Part shown: in pieces, positions 8,005 through 17,285 of the stretch
Numbering within the stretch: the first letter of the stretch is position 1
Layout: the number at the start of each line of letters is the position of its first letter
Origin: Winogradskyella ludwigii
GTDB taxonomy: Bacteria; Bacteroidota; Bacteroidia; Flavobacteriales; Flavobacteriaceae
Assembly (NCBI RefSeq): GCF_013403985.1
Contig: NZ_JABFDF010000005.1
Coordinates: 124,001 to 188,000 of the forward strand
DNA length: 64,000 nucleotides
Direction: 5' to 3'
Position numbers and translations under genes: made by a program
The notes under the pieces: generated by a model
What the model was told of the DNA's origin: nothing
Database searches by the model: none
Seen by the model: only the letters and a program-made list of their open reading frames with translations

Positions 8005-10767
8005 TTATCTCTGGTTGTTTTTGGTTTTATCAAAAACATAATCTATAACCTCTTTGTGACGTTTCTTAGAACGCACAGAACTACCTGCTGCAGGAGCACC
8101 ATATGGTCTTCTACTTGCTGATCTAAACTGCATTCTAGCTTCTTCAAAATGCATTATCACATGACTGTATGCTCCCATATTCCTTGGCTCTTCTTGTGCC
8201 CAAACAATATCGTCTGCATTTTTATACTTCTTCATAGTGTCTCGCATCGCTTGCGCTGGTAATGGAAACAACTGCTCTACTCTTACTAATGCAACATCAT
8301 CTCTTTCTAAATTCTCTTGTTCCTCTAACAAATCGTAGTAGAACTTACCTGTAACAAAAACTAATGTTTTTATTTTATCGGCTTTAGCATCTTTATCATC
8401 GATAAGCATTTGGAAACTTCCATTTGCAAATTCATCTACTGACGATACTACTTTAGGATGACGTAATAAACTTTTTGGTGTAAAAACGATTAAAGGTTTT
8501 CTATAGTTCGCTTTCATTTGTTTTCTTAACAAATGGAACATGTTTGCAGGAGTTGTAACATCTGCAATAAACATATTATCCTTAGCACACATTTGCAAGT
8601 AACGTTCCATACGACCGGAAGAATGCTCAGCTCCTTGACCTTCATAACCATGAGGCAATAACATTACCAATCCATTTTGTGTTTTCCACTTATCTTCACC
8701 AGAAGAAATGTATTGGTCAATCATAATTTGAGCTCCATTACTAAAGTCACCAAATTGTGCTTCCCAGATTACTAATGAATTAGGACTTGCCATGGCATAA
8801 CCATAATCAAAACCTACAACACCATATTCTGATAATAATGAATTATAGATATGGAACTGACCTTGATTTTCTGAAACGTTTTTCAATAAAACAATTTCTT
8901 CTTCACTATCTTCTACCTTAACAACGGCATGACGGTGAGAAAATGTACCACGTTCTACATCTTGTCCAGAAATTCTAACGTCAAAACCTTCTGTTAAAAG
9001 TGAACCATAGGCCAAATGTTCTCCCATTGCCCAATCTAATCGATCTTCATCAAACATGGTTTGACGTGACTCAATTAATCGTTGAATTTTACGGATAAAC
9101 TTTTTATCTGAAGGTAAATTAGAAATAACCTTAGTAATGTTCTCTAAAACAGATCTAGATACTGTTGTATCTACTTGCTTTAGCATTGTGTTTTCTGTAA
9201 CTCTAGTAAAACCTTTCCACTCCTCTTGCATAAAAGCAGTGATTTCTGTTTTATCTTCTTTACGAGAATCTACTAATTTCTCTTCTAATATATCTTTATA
9301 TTTTGATTCAATATGCTTTACATAACCATCATTTATAACACCTTCTTCTAATAAACGTTGTGCATAAATGTCTCTTGGGTTTTTATGTTTTGCTATCGCT
9401 TTATATAAAAGTGGCTGTGTAAATTTAGGCTCATCACCTTCATTATGCCCATATTTTCTATATCCTAGTAAGTCAATAAAAACATCACGTTTAAATTTCA
9501 TTCTAAAATGAAGTGCAAAAAGTGCAGCATGTACCACCGCTTCTGCATCATCAGAATTAACATGAAGCACTGGAGACAAAGTTACTTTTGCAACATCTGT
9601 ACAATAAGTACTAGAACGTGCATCCAAATAATTGGTGGTAAAACCAATTTGGTTATTAACTACAATATGTATTGTACCATTAGTTTTATAACCATCTAAC
9701 TTAGCCATTTGCACAACCTCGTACACTAAACCTTGTCCTGCAATAGCTGCATCTCCGTGAACAACAATAGGAAGTACTTGAGATGCATCTGTAATGCCGT
9801 CTTTATCTTGTTTTGCTCTTGCAATACCTTGTACAACTGCTCCAACAGTTTCTAAATGCGACGGGTTAGGTGCAATATTTAGATTTATCTTTTTATTATT
9901 ATAAGTTTCACGATTGCTCGTCCAACCTAAATGGTATTTTACATCACCATCAAATACTTTTTCTTCGTAATCTTTACCGTCAAATTCGCTAAAAATATCT
10001 TTTGCAGACTTCCCAAAGATGTTCGTTAATGTACTAAGGCGACCTCTATGCGCCATTCCCATAACAAATTCTTTTACACCTTCATCTGCTGCTCTTTCAA
10101 TAATAGCATCTACGGCAGGAATTAAAGATTCGTTACCTTCTAGAGAAAATCGTTTTTGACCTACATATTTGGTATGCAGAAACGATTCAAAAGAAACCGC
10201 TTGATTCAATTTTTTTAGAATGTATTTCTTTTCGTCAGTTGTAAATAATGAATGATTATCATTAATGTTCAACTTATTTTGAATCCATTTAATTTCTTCA
10301 GGTTTTCTAATATACATGTATTCAATACCAATAGACTCACAGTAGATAGTTTCTAAGTGATCTATAATAGTTTGTAATGTAGCATTAGAACCCAAACCTA
10401 GAACCTCACCAGCCGAAAAGACGGAATTTAAATCTGATTGAGAAAGGCCGAAATTTTCAATTTCTAGTGTGGGAGCATATTTACGTCTAGCTCTAACAGG
10501 ATTTGTTTTAGTAAACAAATGGCCTCTACTTCTATAACCGTCAATCAGTTTTAAAATTTGAAATTCTTTTTGAATTTGCTCTGGTATCTGAGCAGAAACA
10601 CTATCTGCGACTTCACTATTCTCACCACTACTTTCAGATCCAAAATCGTAGCCTTGAAAAAAGGCGCGCCAACTTGGTTCTACAGAATCCGGGTTTATTA
10701 AATATTGGTCGTATAAATCAGCAAAATATGCTGTATGTGCTGCGTTTAGAAAGGAATATTTATCCAT
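8005..10767 (-). CDS. odhA: 2-oxoglutarate dehydrogenase E1 component
   Basis: 920 residues, close to E. coli SucA. The N-terminal segment (LNAAHTAYFADLYDQYLINP) is the E2-interaction region. The thiamine diphosphate motif is clear: GDAAIAGQGLVYE ... VVNNQIGFTT. The C-terminal transketolase-like half contains the conserved GYEGQGAEHSSGR loop. It decarboxylates 2-oxoglutarate and passes the succinyl group to OdhB. It is the first gene of the odhAB operon; a perfect TAnnTTTG-type -7 element lies 40 bp upstream. Confidence 0.97.
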   Translation of the reverse strand: MDKYSFLNAAHTAYFADLYDQYLINPDSVEPSWRAFFQGYDFGSESSGENSEVADSVSAQIPEQIQKEFQILKLIDGYRSRGHLFTKTNPVRARRKYAPTLEIENFGLSQSDLNSVFSAGEVLGLGSNATLQTIIDHLETIYCESIGIEYMYIRKPEEIKWIQNKLNINDNHSLFTTDEKKYILKKLNQAVSFESFLHTKYVGQKRFSLEGNESLIPAVDAIIERAADEGVKEFVMGMAHRGRLSTLTNIFGKSAKDIFSEFDGKDYEEKVFDGDVKYHLGWTSNRETYNNKKINLNIAPNPSHLETVGAVVQGIARAKQDKDGITDASQVLPIVVHGDAAIAGQGLVYEVVQMAKLDGYKTNGTIHIVVNNQIGFTTNYLDARSSTYCTDVAKVTLSPVLHVNSDDAEAVVHAALFALHFRMKFKRDVFIDLLGYRKYGHNEGDEPKFTQPLLYKAIAKHKNPRDIYAQRLLEEGVINDGYVKHIESKYKDILEEKLVDSRKEDKTEITAFMQEEWKGFTRVTENTMLKQVDTTVSRSVLENITKVISNLPSDKKFIRKIQRLIESRQTMFDEDRLDWAMGEHLAYGSLLTEGFDVRISGQDVERGTFSHRHAVVKVEDSEEEIVLLKNVSENQGQFHIYNSLLSEYGVVGFDYGYAMASPNSLVIWEAQFGDFSNGAQIMIDQYISSGEDKWKTQNGLVMLLPHGYEGQGAEHSSGRMERYLQMCAKDNMFIADVTTPANMFHLLRKQMKANYRKPLIVFTPKSLLRHPKVVSSVDEFANGSFQMLIDDKDAKADKIKTLVFVTGKFYYDLLEEQENLERDDVALVRVEQLFPLPAQAMRDTMKKYKNADDIVWAQEEPRNMGAYSHVIMHFEEARMQFRSASRRPYGAPAAGSSVRSKKRHKEVIDYVFDKTKNNQR

Positions 10768-10806
10768 TATAAATTTTGAGACGTTGTCGTTTCAACATAA
10801 TTTAGT

Positions 10807-10814
10807 CAAAAATA
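10807..10814 (-). promoter_or_regulatory. -7 element of the odhAB promoter
   Basis: Read on the minus strand this is TATTTTTG, a perfect match to the Bacteroidota -7 consensus TAnnTTTG. I see no clear -33 TTG at the usual distance. Confidence 0.4.
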
Positions 10815-10884
10815 CAACTTTTAGTAAATATAGTTAAGGATTTATTATATTTATAACATATTGAAAATATCTAGCTAAATTATT

Positions 10885-11427
10885 ATGAATAACAACAACA
10901 TTTGTACATCAAAATCATTAGTTCTCACTATCTTAATTTGCTTTTGCACAATTAGCACATTCTCACAAGATCGTATTTCTAAAACTACCAACTTTTGGAG
11001 TCATGTAGAATATGGTGGAGGTCTTGGACTTAGTTTTGGCGATGGTTTTTTTAGTGGTGCAATTTCTCCAAATGCCGTTTACAGATTTAATCCTTATATA
11101 GCGACTGGAGTTGGTCTTAATTTTTCTTACAGCTCTCAAAAGGATGTTTTTAAATCTACTGTTTTAGGCGGAAGTATTCTTGGCCTTTTTAATCCTTACG
11201 AAGCTGTACAAATTTCTACAGAGTTTGAACAATTACACGTCAGCAGAAACTTTGATCAAAATTTCGTTTCAAACCTTGATGATGAGTATTGGTATCCTGC
11301 CTTATTTTTAGGCGCAGGCTATACAAGTAGAAATGTTACTATAGGTATTAGATACGATGTACTTTATGATAAAGATAAAAGTATTTACTCGGAAGCATGG
11401 ATGCCCTTTGTAAGGTTTCAGTTTTAA
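10885..11427 (+). CDS. small outer-membrane beta-barrel-like protein (often mislabelled alpha-ketoglutarate decarboxylase)
   Basis: 180 residues. An N-terminal signal peptide (cleavage near ...TISTFSQ) is followed by repeated amphipathic beta strands with Gly/aromatic alternation (VEYGGGLGLSFGDGFF, IATGVGLNFSY) and a terminal Phe. This is the pattern of an 8-stranded outer-membrane protein. It lies divergently next to odhA; as I recall, close relatives in flavobacterial genomes carry the label alpha-ketoglutarate decarboxylase. Nothing in this sequence supports enzymatic function: no thiamine-binding motif and too short. Treat as a structural membrane protein of unknown role. Confidence 0.7.
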   Translation: MNNNNICTSKSLVLTILICFCTISTFSQDRISKTTNFWSHVEYGGGLGLSFGDGFFSGAISPNAVYRFNPYIATGVGLNFSYSSQKDVFKSTVLGGSILGLFNPYEAVQISTEFEQLHVSRNFDQNFVSNLDDEYWYPALFLGAGYTSRNVTIGIRYDVLYDKDKSIYSEAWMPFVRFQF

Positions 11428-11663
11428 TAAACAAGTAACACCTTAGCACTCGATTAATTTTCAATTAGCAGATTAAAAATGTAAAACGTTAACAGTTTTT
11501 CTAAAGACAGTGAATCTCACTAGTTATCTATAATTCATATTTTTTAAACTATAGACAGCAAAGCTAAACACCTTTTTAACAACATTACAAAAAACTATTA
11601 ATCAACTTCTTAAGCATTAATTAACACTATAATGTTACGAGTAATCACTATTCAAAAATTAAA

Positions 11664-11680
11664 TAGGACAATATTGTCTT
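11664..11680. promoter_or_regulatory. predicted Rrf2/NsrR-like operator upstream of the nos operon
   Basis: TAGGACAATATTGTCTT. The core GACAATATTGTC is a perfect 12-bp palindrome. In the opposite orientation it matches the sites before rrf2 (25264-25280), ric (24745-24761) and the small gene at 19234 (19207-19223); the consensus is AAGAYAAWWYTRTCCKA. Confidence 0.65.
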
Positions 11681-11684
11681 GAAT

Positions 11685-11698
11685 ATGATAATTATCAT
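11685..11698. promoter_or_regulatory. FNR/CRP-like palindrome in the nos promoter
   Basis: ATGATAATTATCAT is a perfect 14-bp palindrome. It matches TTGATnnnnATCAA except at the outer base of each arm. Its centre is about 43 bp upstream of the expected start of transcription, close to the class II activator position of FNR-type regulators. The regulator is not in the window. A Fur-type site is an alternative reading. Confidence 0.5.
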
Positions 11699-11720
11699 GT
11701 TTTTTTTATATTCTCATCTT

Positions 11721-11728
11721 TAAATTTG
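11721..11728 (+). promoter_or_regulatory. -7 element of the nos promoter
   Basis: TAAATTTG, an exact TAnnTTTG match, 25 bp upstream of the cytochrome c start codon. The rest of 11428-11663 holds no gene that I can see. Confidence 0.6.
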
Positions 11729-11752
11729 CTTTAAATTAAAACTAAAATCATA

Positions 11753-12232
11753 ATGAAATCACTAAAACTATTGTCAATTATCACATTTGCAACTTTAATG
11801 AGTTGTGGTGGTGGAGAAAAAAAAGAAGCATCAAGTTACGGAAAAAAAGCACCTGTAAAAACCGAAGCTAAGATTCCTGCTTCTAAACGTATAGAACTTT
11901 CTAACAAAGGAGTTGGACCAATCACTTCTGTAACCTTGGCAGAAGAAGTTGACCAAGAAATGGTAAAACACGGAATGGATGTTTATAGTAAAATGTGTAC
12001 AGCTTGCCACAAAACAGATAAAAAATTCATTGGACCTGCACCAACTGGTATTTTATCTCGAAGAAGTCCTGAATGGGTAATGAACATGATTTTGAATCCT
12101 GAAGAAATGATTAAACAAGATCCATTAGCTAAGGACTTATTAATGGAATTCAATGGAGCACCTATGGCAAACCAACACCTAACGGAAGAAGAAGCTAGAG
12201 CCGTATTAGAATATTTTAGAACCTTAAAATAA
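11753..12232 (+). CDS. monoheme cytochrome c lipoprotein of the nos operon
   Basis: 159 residues. A lipoprotein signal peptide with lipobox (LMSCGGG) is followed by a charged linker and a class I cytochrome c domain with the heme motif CTACH. A distal Met is plausible in the GAPMANQHL segment near the C terminus. The FIGPAPTGILSRRSPEW stretch is typical of periplasmic c-type cytochromes. As the first gene of the nos operon, 5 bp before the fasciclin gene, it most likely carries electrons from the quinol-cytochrome chain to NosZ, as cytochromes do in other clade II nos clusters. Confidence 0.9.
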   Translation: MKSLKLLSIITFATLMSCGGGEKKEASSYGKKAPVKTEAKIPASKRIELSNKGVGPITSVTLAEEVDQEMVKHGMDVYSKMCTACHKTDKKFIGPAPTGILSRRSPEWVMNMILNPEEMIKQDPLAKDLLMEFNGAPMANQHLTEEEARAVLEYFRTLK

Positions 12233-12237
12233 AATAT

Positions 12238-12810
12238 ATGAAACTAACCAAACACTTGTTTATTGTCCTTGCAGTGGCTACCCTTTTTAGCTCATGCAAG
12301 GACGCGAACAAAGATGATTCAACCACATCATCAGAATTAAAAACAGAAACAGAATCTACAGAACGAACTGGCCAAGCCTTTATTGAAGATGATGGCAGTA
12401 CAACTGTTTTAAGTATTGCTATTGGCTCTAAAGACCACACTACTTTAGTTGCCGCAGTACAGGCAGCTCAATTAGAAAATGCTTTGGTAAACGCAGGACC
12501 TTTAATGGTTTTTGCACCAACAAATGAAGCCTTTGCAGCCTTACCTGAAGGAACAGTAGAAAATTTACTAAAACCAGAAAACAAAGATGCTTTAGCTAAT
12601 ATCCTAAAGTATCATGTGACTCCTGGTAACTATTCTAAAGACTTTTTAAAGAAATTTAAAAAACTAGGTCAAGCTAATAATGGCTATGTAAAAGTAGAAG
12701 TAGTAGATGGAGAACCAATGATTGGAGGAGCTAAAATATTGGCTAGCATAAAAGCTGGTAACGGAATTGTCCATGTTATAGACAAAGTTTTATTGCCACC
12801 AACTGAATAA
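12238..12810 (+). CDS. fasciclin-domain lipoprotein in the nos operon
   Basis: 190 residues. A lipoprotein signal (LFSSCKD) and an acidic/Ser-Thr linker precede one fasciclin (FAS1) domain, recognisable from VFAPTNEAFAALPEGTV and the H2-type motif LKYHVTPGNYS, ending in NGIVHVIDKVLLPP. FAS1 domains are usually adhesive or ligand-binding; some secreted bacterial ones sit with redox proteins. Its position between the cytochrome c and nosZ (28 bp) implies a role in nitrous oxide respiration, perhaps docking of cytochrome and reductase or copper handling; this is inference only. Confidence 0.85.
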   Translation: MKLTKHLFIVLAVATLFSSCKDANKDDSTTSSELKTETESTERTGQAFIEDDGSTTVLSIAIGSKDHTTLVAAVQAAQLENALVNAGPLMVFAPTNEAFAALPEGTVENLLKPENKDALANILKYHVTPGNYSKDFLKKFKKLGQANNGYVKVEVVDGEPMIGGAKILASIKAGNGIVHVIDKVLLPPTE

Positions 12811-12838
12811 TTAATAACTAACTAAATATTTAAACAAA

Positions 12839-14809
12839 ATGAAAAATATATTAACATCAAGTATTGCAATGCTCGTTATCCTTTTAGGATTTACAGGTTG
12901 TAATAATGGCAACCAATCTGGCGGTAAGTCTGGAGCGTTGTCTAACAATATTGCAGAAAAAGTATATGTAGCACCAGGAGAATACGATTCTCATTACGCA
13001 TTCATTTCTGGCGGATATAGTGGTAACATTACTGTTTACGGGTTACCATCTGGTAGAATGTTTAAAGAAATCCCTGTTTTCTCTCAATTTGCAACGTCTG
13101 GTTATGGTTATTCTGAAGAAACAAAACCAATGTTAAACACGTCTCACGGATTTGTACCCTGGGGAGATTCTCACCATCCAGATATTTCTCAATCAAAAGG
13201 AGAGTTAGATGGTCGTTGGGTTTTTATAAATGAAAACAACACACCTCGTATTGCAAGAATTAGTCTTACCACATTTGAAACTGAAGAAATTATTGAAGTT
13301 CCAAATAGTGCTGGTAACCACAGTTCTTCATTTGTAACAGAAAATACAGAATATGTAGTTGCAGGAACACGATTTTCAGTGCCAATTCCGCAACGTGATA
13401 TGCCAATTAAAGATTACAAAGGAAACTTTCAAGGTGCCTTATCTTTTATTAGTGTAGCACCAGAAACTGGTAACATGGATATAAAATTCCAGGTATTAAT
13501 GCCAGGTTTTAACTACGATTTATCACATCCAGGACGTGGAAAATCTCACGGTTGGTTCTTCTTTACAACATATAATACTGAAGAAGCTAGCACATTATTA
13601 GAAGTTAACGCTTCACAAAATGATAAAGATTTTATCGCAGCTGTAAACTGGAAAAAAATTGAAGAGTACGTTAATAATGGTGGTGGAAAAATGATGCCAG
13701 CTAATTACGCGCACAATCTTTATGATGAGCATACTCATACAGCAACTTCTACTATAAAAAAAGAAGTACGTGTTGTTAACCCTATTGATGTTCCTGGAGC
13801 TGTTTATTTTATTCCAACACCAAAATCACCACATGGTTGTGATGTAGATCCTTCTGGAGAATACATTGTAGGTAATGGAAAACTTTCTGCAAACTTAACA
13901 GTGCATTCATTTACAAAAATGTTAGATGCTATTGAAAAAGAGAAATTTGCAGGTGAAGCTTACGGCATTCCAATTTTAAACTTCGAAGATGTTTTAGCAG
14001 GTGTTGTAGAGCAACCAGGTTTAGGACCTTTACATACTGAATTTGATGGAAAAGGAAATGCATATACGACCTTCTTTATTTCTTCTGAAGTTGTAAAATG
14101 GAAAATAGGAACATGGGAAGTTATTGATAGAAAACCTACATATTACTCTGTTGGTCACTTAACAATTCCTGGAGGAAATTCTGGAAAACCACAAGGTAAA
14201 TACATGTTTGCAATGAATAAAATAACAAAAGACCGTTATTTACCAACAGGTCCAGAAATGGAACATAGTGCACAATTGTATGATATCTCTGGAGATAAAA
14301 TGGAATTACTTTTAGATTTCCCTACACATGGAGAACCACATTATGCTGCTGCAATGGAAGCAAGTATCATTAAAGAGCAATCTCAAAAAATCTATAAGTT
14401 AGCAGATAACAAGCATCCATATGCTGCAAAATCTGATGCTGATACTAAAGTGGTAAGAGACGGAAATGAAGTACATATTTATATGACAACTATTAGAAGT
14501 CACTTCTCACCAGATAATATTGAAGGAGTTAAAGTAGGAGACAAAGTGTATTTCCACGTTACTAATTTAGAGCAAGATTTTGATGTACCTCATGGATTTG
14601 CTGTACTTGGTCAAAACAATTCAGAATTATTGATAATGCCAGGACAAACAAAATCATCTGTTTGGGAACCTAAACAAGTTGGTGTTTGGCCATTCTATTG
14701 TACAGATTTCTGTTCTGCATTACACCAAGAAATGCAAGGTTATATTAGAGTATCTGCTGCAGATTCAGATGTACCAATTAAGTGGTCTCTAGGAGAAGAT
14801 ATTGAGTAA
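12839..14809 (+). CDS. nosZ: nitrous oxide reductase, clade II (Sec-exported, lipoprotein type)
   Basis: 656 residues. Reduces N2O to N2 in the periplasm. The N terminus is a Sec/lipoprotein signal (lipobox FTGC) with no twin-arginine motif, which defines clade II. CuZ histidine motifs are visible in the propeller: DSHHPD, DEHTHT, SPHGCDV, GPLHTEFDGKGNAYT and MEHSAQL. The C-terminal cupredoxin domain carries CuA ligands in HGFAVLG and CTDFCSALHQEM (Cys621, Cys625, His629, Met632). All expected ligand motifs are present, so the enzyme should be active. It shares the operon with the cytochrome c and fasciclin genes. Two hairpins directly after the stop should end most transcripts. Confidence 0.98.
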   Translation: MKNILTSSIAMLVILLGFTGCNNGNQSGGKSGALSNNIAEKVYVAPGEYDSHYAFISGGYSGNITVYGLPSGRMFKEIPVFSQFATSGYGYSEETKPMLNTSHGFVPWGDSHHPDISQSKGELDGRWVFINENNTPRIARISLTTFETEEIIEVPNSAGNHSSSFVTENTEYVVAGTRFSVPIPQRDMPIKDYKGNFQGALSFISVAPETGNMDIKFQVLMPGFNYDLSHPGRGKSHGWFFFTTYNTEEASTLLEVNASQNDKDFIAAVNWKKIEEYVNNGGGKMMPANYAHNLYDEHTHTATSTIKKEVRVVNPIDVPGAVYFIPTPKSPHGCDVDPSGEYIVGNGKLSANLTVHSFTKMLDAIEKEKFAGEAYGIPILNFEDVLAGVVEQPGLGPLHTEFDGKGNAYTTFFISSEVVKWKIGTWEVIDRKPTYYSVGHLTIPGGNSGKPQGKYMFAMNKITKDRYLPTGPEMEHSAQLYDISGDKMELLLDFPTHGEPHYAAAMEASIIKEQSQKIYKLADNKHPYAAKSDADTKVVRDGNEVHIYMTTIRSHFSPDNIEGVKVGDKVYFHVTNLEQDFDVPHGFAVLGQNNSELLIMPGQTKSSVWEPKQVGVWPFYCTDFCSALHQEMQGYIRVSAADSDVPIKWSLGEDIE

Positions 14810-14823
14810 ATTAATTTTAAGAA

Positions 14824-14899
14824 TTAGAGAAATTTTGTTTTAGTGTTTATTTCTCTAACTAAGGCGAGAGTTGAGTTTTCGCTCTCGCCTTTCTTTTTT
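14824..14899 (+). terminator. tandem hairpins with terminator after nosZ
   Basis: The first stem is TTAGAGAAAT (14824-14833) with ATTTCTCTAA (14849-14858). The second, GC-rich stem is AAGGCGAGAG (14861-14870) with CTCTCGCCTT (14882-14891), followed by TTCTTTTTT. The accessory nos genes lie beyond, so this probably makes cytochrome/nosZ mRNA more abundant than nosLDFY mRNA, or those genes have their own promoter. Confidence 0.85.
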
Positions 14900-14960
14900 A
14901 AAACACTTTATTCTGTTGACGCAGAAACCTCACTGAAAAGAATATTAAATATTACACATC

Positions 14961-15581
14961 ATGAAAAAGGCTAGCATTATAATGATAATTGGTTCATTAC
15001 TGTTATTAGGACTTTTTAAATTCCCTTTATGGAACATTATGCTTGGAGCACCTCAATATCCTGACCCTTTAGGAATGAACATTCATATTGATGGTATAAA
15101 AGGTGTATCTGAATTTGATTTACAAAACATTGACGGTTTAAATCACTATATCGGAATGAAAACCATTCCAAAAGCCGAAGAAATGTGGGAATTCTCAGTA
15201 TTTCCTAAAGTAATATTAGGTATGGCTTTATTAGGTGTAATTATTGGCTTATTGGGATATCTTAACAAAGTAAGTTATAAATATTTCTTGGGTTGGTTTG
15301 TTTTAATGTCTGTTTTAGGCATTTTAGGCATGTACGATTTTAATAATTGGTTAGCAGATTACGGTGGCAATTTAGACCCACACGCCATCATAAAAGTAAC
15401 AAATCCAGATGGTTCACCAATGTCTTACAAACCACCATTAATTGGTTTTAAAAAACTATTAAATTTTGATGTTACTTCTTTACCACATACAGGAGGTTAC
15501 TTAATGTTTATAGGTATGTCTTTTACTCTTATTGCCTTTTGGCTAGGCCGAAAAATGAGTTTGAAGAAAACAACATCCTAA
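14961..15581 (+). CDS. nos-cluster membrane protein, NosB-like
   Basis: 206 residues with about four membrane helices (near 7-25, 83-102, 108-125 and 178-198) and a periplasmic-looking loop between helices 1 and 2 containing PLGMNIHIDGIKG. Clade II nos clusters commonly have such a multi-span protein (NosB) directly after nosZ; position and topology fit, though I cannot confirm homology by eye. It is followed closely by nosL. A helper role in electron transfer or copper-site maturation is likely but not shown. Confidence 0.6.
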   Translation: MKKASIIMIIGSLLLLGLFKFPLWNIMLGAPQYPDPLGMNIHIDGIKGVSEFDLQNIDGLNHYIGMKTIPKAEEMWEFSVFPKVILGMALLGVIIGLLGYLNKVSYKYFLGWFVLMSVLGILGMYDFNNWLADYGGNLDPHAIIKVTNPDGSPMSYKPPLIGFKKLLNFDVTSLPHTGGYLMFIGMSFTLIAFWLGRKMSLKKTTS

Positions 15582-15607
15582 TTTTCCATTTTCAAAACAC
15601 TAAAAAA

Positions 15608-16045
15608 ATGAAAACACTAAAACACTATTCAACACTTATATTATTATTGATTTTTTCAAGTTGTAATGTATCACCAAAACCCATAGAATATGGAAGCGAT
15701 GGTTGTCATTTTTGCAAAATGACCATTGTAGATAAAGTACATGCTACCGAATTTATTACCAAAAAAGGCAAAGTTTATAAATTTGATGCCACAGAATGTA
15801 TGGTTAATTATTTTGATGAGTTTGACACGTCCGAAATAGAATTATACCTCACAAATTATTTTTCTAAACCAGAAGCTTTTACGGATGCTACGAAAGCGAC
15901 ATATTTAATAAGTAAAAATCTTCCGAGTCCAATGGGAGCATTTTTAACCGCTTTCGAGAATAAATCTGAAGCAGAAAAAGTACAAACAGAAAAAGGCGGA
16001 AAACTATACTCTTGGCCAGAATTACTAGCTCACTTAAAAGCCTAG
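15608..16045 (+). CDS. nosL: NosL copper-chaperone lipoprotein
   Basis: 145 residues from ATG 15608. An upstream in-frame ATG at 15539 would overlap the previous gene and lacks the signal sequence. Lipobox FSSCNVS, then the NosL hallmark CHFCKMTI, DATECMVNYF and a C-terminal GGKLYSWPELLAHLK segment. NosL binds Cu(I) via Cys/Met residues and delivers it for CuZ assembly in NosZ together with NosDFY. It lies 4 bp before nosD. Confidence 0.92.
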   Translation: MKTLKHYSTLILLLIFSSCNVSPKPIEYGSDGCHFCKMTIVDKVHATEFITKKGKVYKFDATECMVNYFDEFDTSEIELYLTNYFSKPEAFTDATKATYLISKNLPSPMGAFLTAFENKSEAEKVQTEKGGKLYSWPELLAHLKA

Positions 16046-16049
16046 TAAC

Positions 16050-17285
16050 ATGAAAAGTATAACGGTTTTTTTTATAGCTATTTTTATAGCTAACATAAGT
16101 ATTGCCCAAACTATTGAGGTTTGTAACACTTGTCCTGTTTCAACTTTAAAAGAGGCTATTACACAATCAAAAGATTTTGATACCATAATAGTTAAAAAAG
16201 GCACTTACAAAGAACACTCAATCTTTATAGATAAATCACTCACTATTATTGGCAAAAATTACCCAGTAATTGATGGTGAAAAAAAAGGCGAAATCATAAC
16301 TATAAAAGCTGATAATGTAACAGTTGACGGCTTGTTTATTATAAACGTTGGCACAAGTTATACTGAAGATTATGCTGCTATTAGAGTTAGAAATAGCAAG
16401 AATTTTGTCATTCAGAATTTAGTATTAGAAAATCTATTCTTCGGTATTTATATCGAAAAATCTAGAGATGGAAAAGTGTATCATAACAAAATAATTGGAG
16501 ATGCTGTGGAAGAATACAACTCTGGTAATGGCATACAATTATGGTACAGTAAAAATGTAGAAATTGAACATAATTACGTAGAACATGTAAGAGATGGTAT
16601 TTATTTAGAATTCTCTGACGACTGCCTAATTAAAAACAATATTAGTACGCTAAATGTGCGTTACGGCTTACATTTTATGTTTTCTAATGATGATATTTAT
16701 CAAGATAATACGTTTGAAAACAATGGTGCTGGAGTAGCAGTTATGTTTTCTAAACGCATAAAAATGTATAACAATCTTTTTAAAGAAAATTGGGGAACAG
16801 CTTCCTACGGAATGCTATTAAAAGAGATTAATGATGCAGAAATTATAGGCAATATTTTTGAAGACAATACCATTGGCATTAACATAGAAGGCTCTAACCG
16901 AATTACCTATAAACATAATAATTTCTCAAATAATGGTTGGGCAATTAAAGTAAAAGGTGCTTGCTATGCCAATACGTTTACAGAAAATAATTTTCTATAC
17001 AACTCTTTTGATATTGCTTACAACAGTAATGTAAACGACAATGTTTTCGATAAAAATTACTGGAGCAATTACACAGGTTACGACTTGGACAAAAATGGCA
17101 TTGGAGATATACCATATAGACCTGTAAAACTGTTTTCCTATATCGTAAACCGCACACCTGAGACTATCATTTTACTACGAAGTATGTTTATTGATATCAT
17201 TGATTTTTCCGAAAAAGTATCACCTGTTTTTACACCAGATGATTTACTAGACAACAATCCACAAATAAAAAAACTAACATGGTAA
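16050..17285 (+). CDS. nosD: NosD periplasmic beta-helix maturation protein
   Basis: 411 residues. A signal peptide (IFIANISIAQ) is followed by about ten right-handed parallel beta-helix turns with recurrent N-N/G-I spacing (NNISTLNVRYGLHFMFSNDD, NTIGINIEGSNR). The NosD/CASH-type repeat signature is clear. NosD docks with the NosFY transporter and receives copper from NosL for CuZ assembly. Its stop overlaps the nosF start by 7 bp. Confidence 0.95.
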   Translation: MKSITVFFIAIFIANISIAQTIEVCNTCPVSTLKEAITQSKDFDTIIVKKGTYKEHSIFIDKSLTIIGKNYPVIDGEKKGEIITIKADNVTVDGLFIINVGTSYTEDYAAIRVRNSKNFVIQNLVLENLFFGIYIEKSRDGKVYHNKIIGDAVEEYNSGNGIQLWYSKNVEIEHNYVEHVRDGIYLEFSDDCLIKNNISTLNVRYGLHFMFSNDDIYQDNTFENNGAGVAVMFSKRIKMYNNLFKENWGTASYGMLLKEINDAEIIGNIFEDNTIGINIEGSNRITYKHNNFSNNGWAIKVKGACYANTFTENNFLYNSFDIAYNSNVNDNVFDKNYWSNYTGYDLDKNGIGDIPYRPVKLFSYIVNRTPETIILLRSMFIDIIDFSEKVSPVFTPDDLLDNNPQIKKLTW

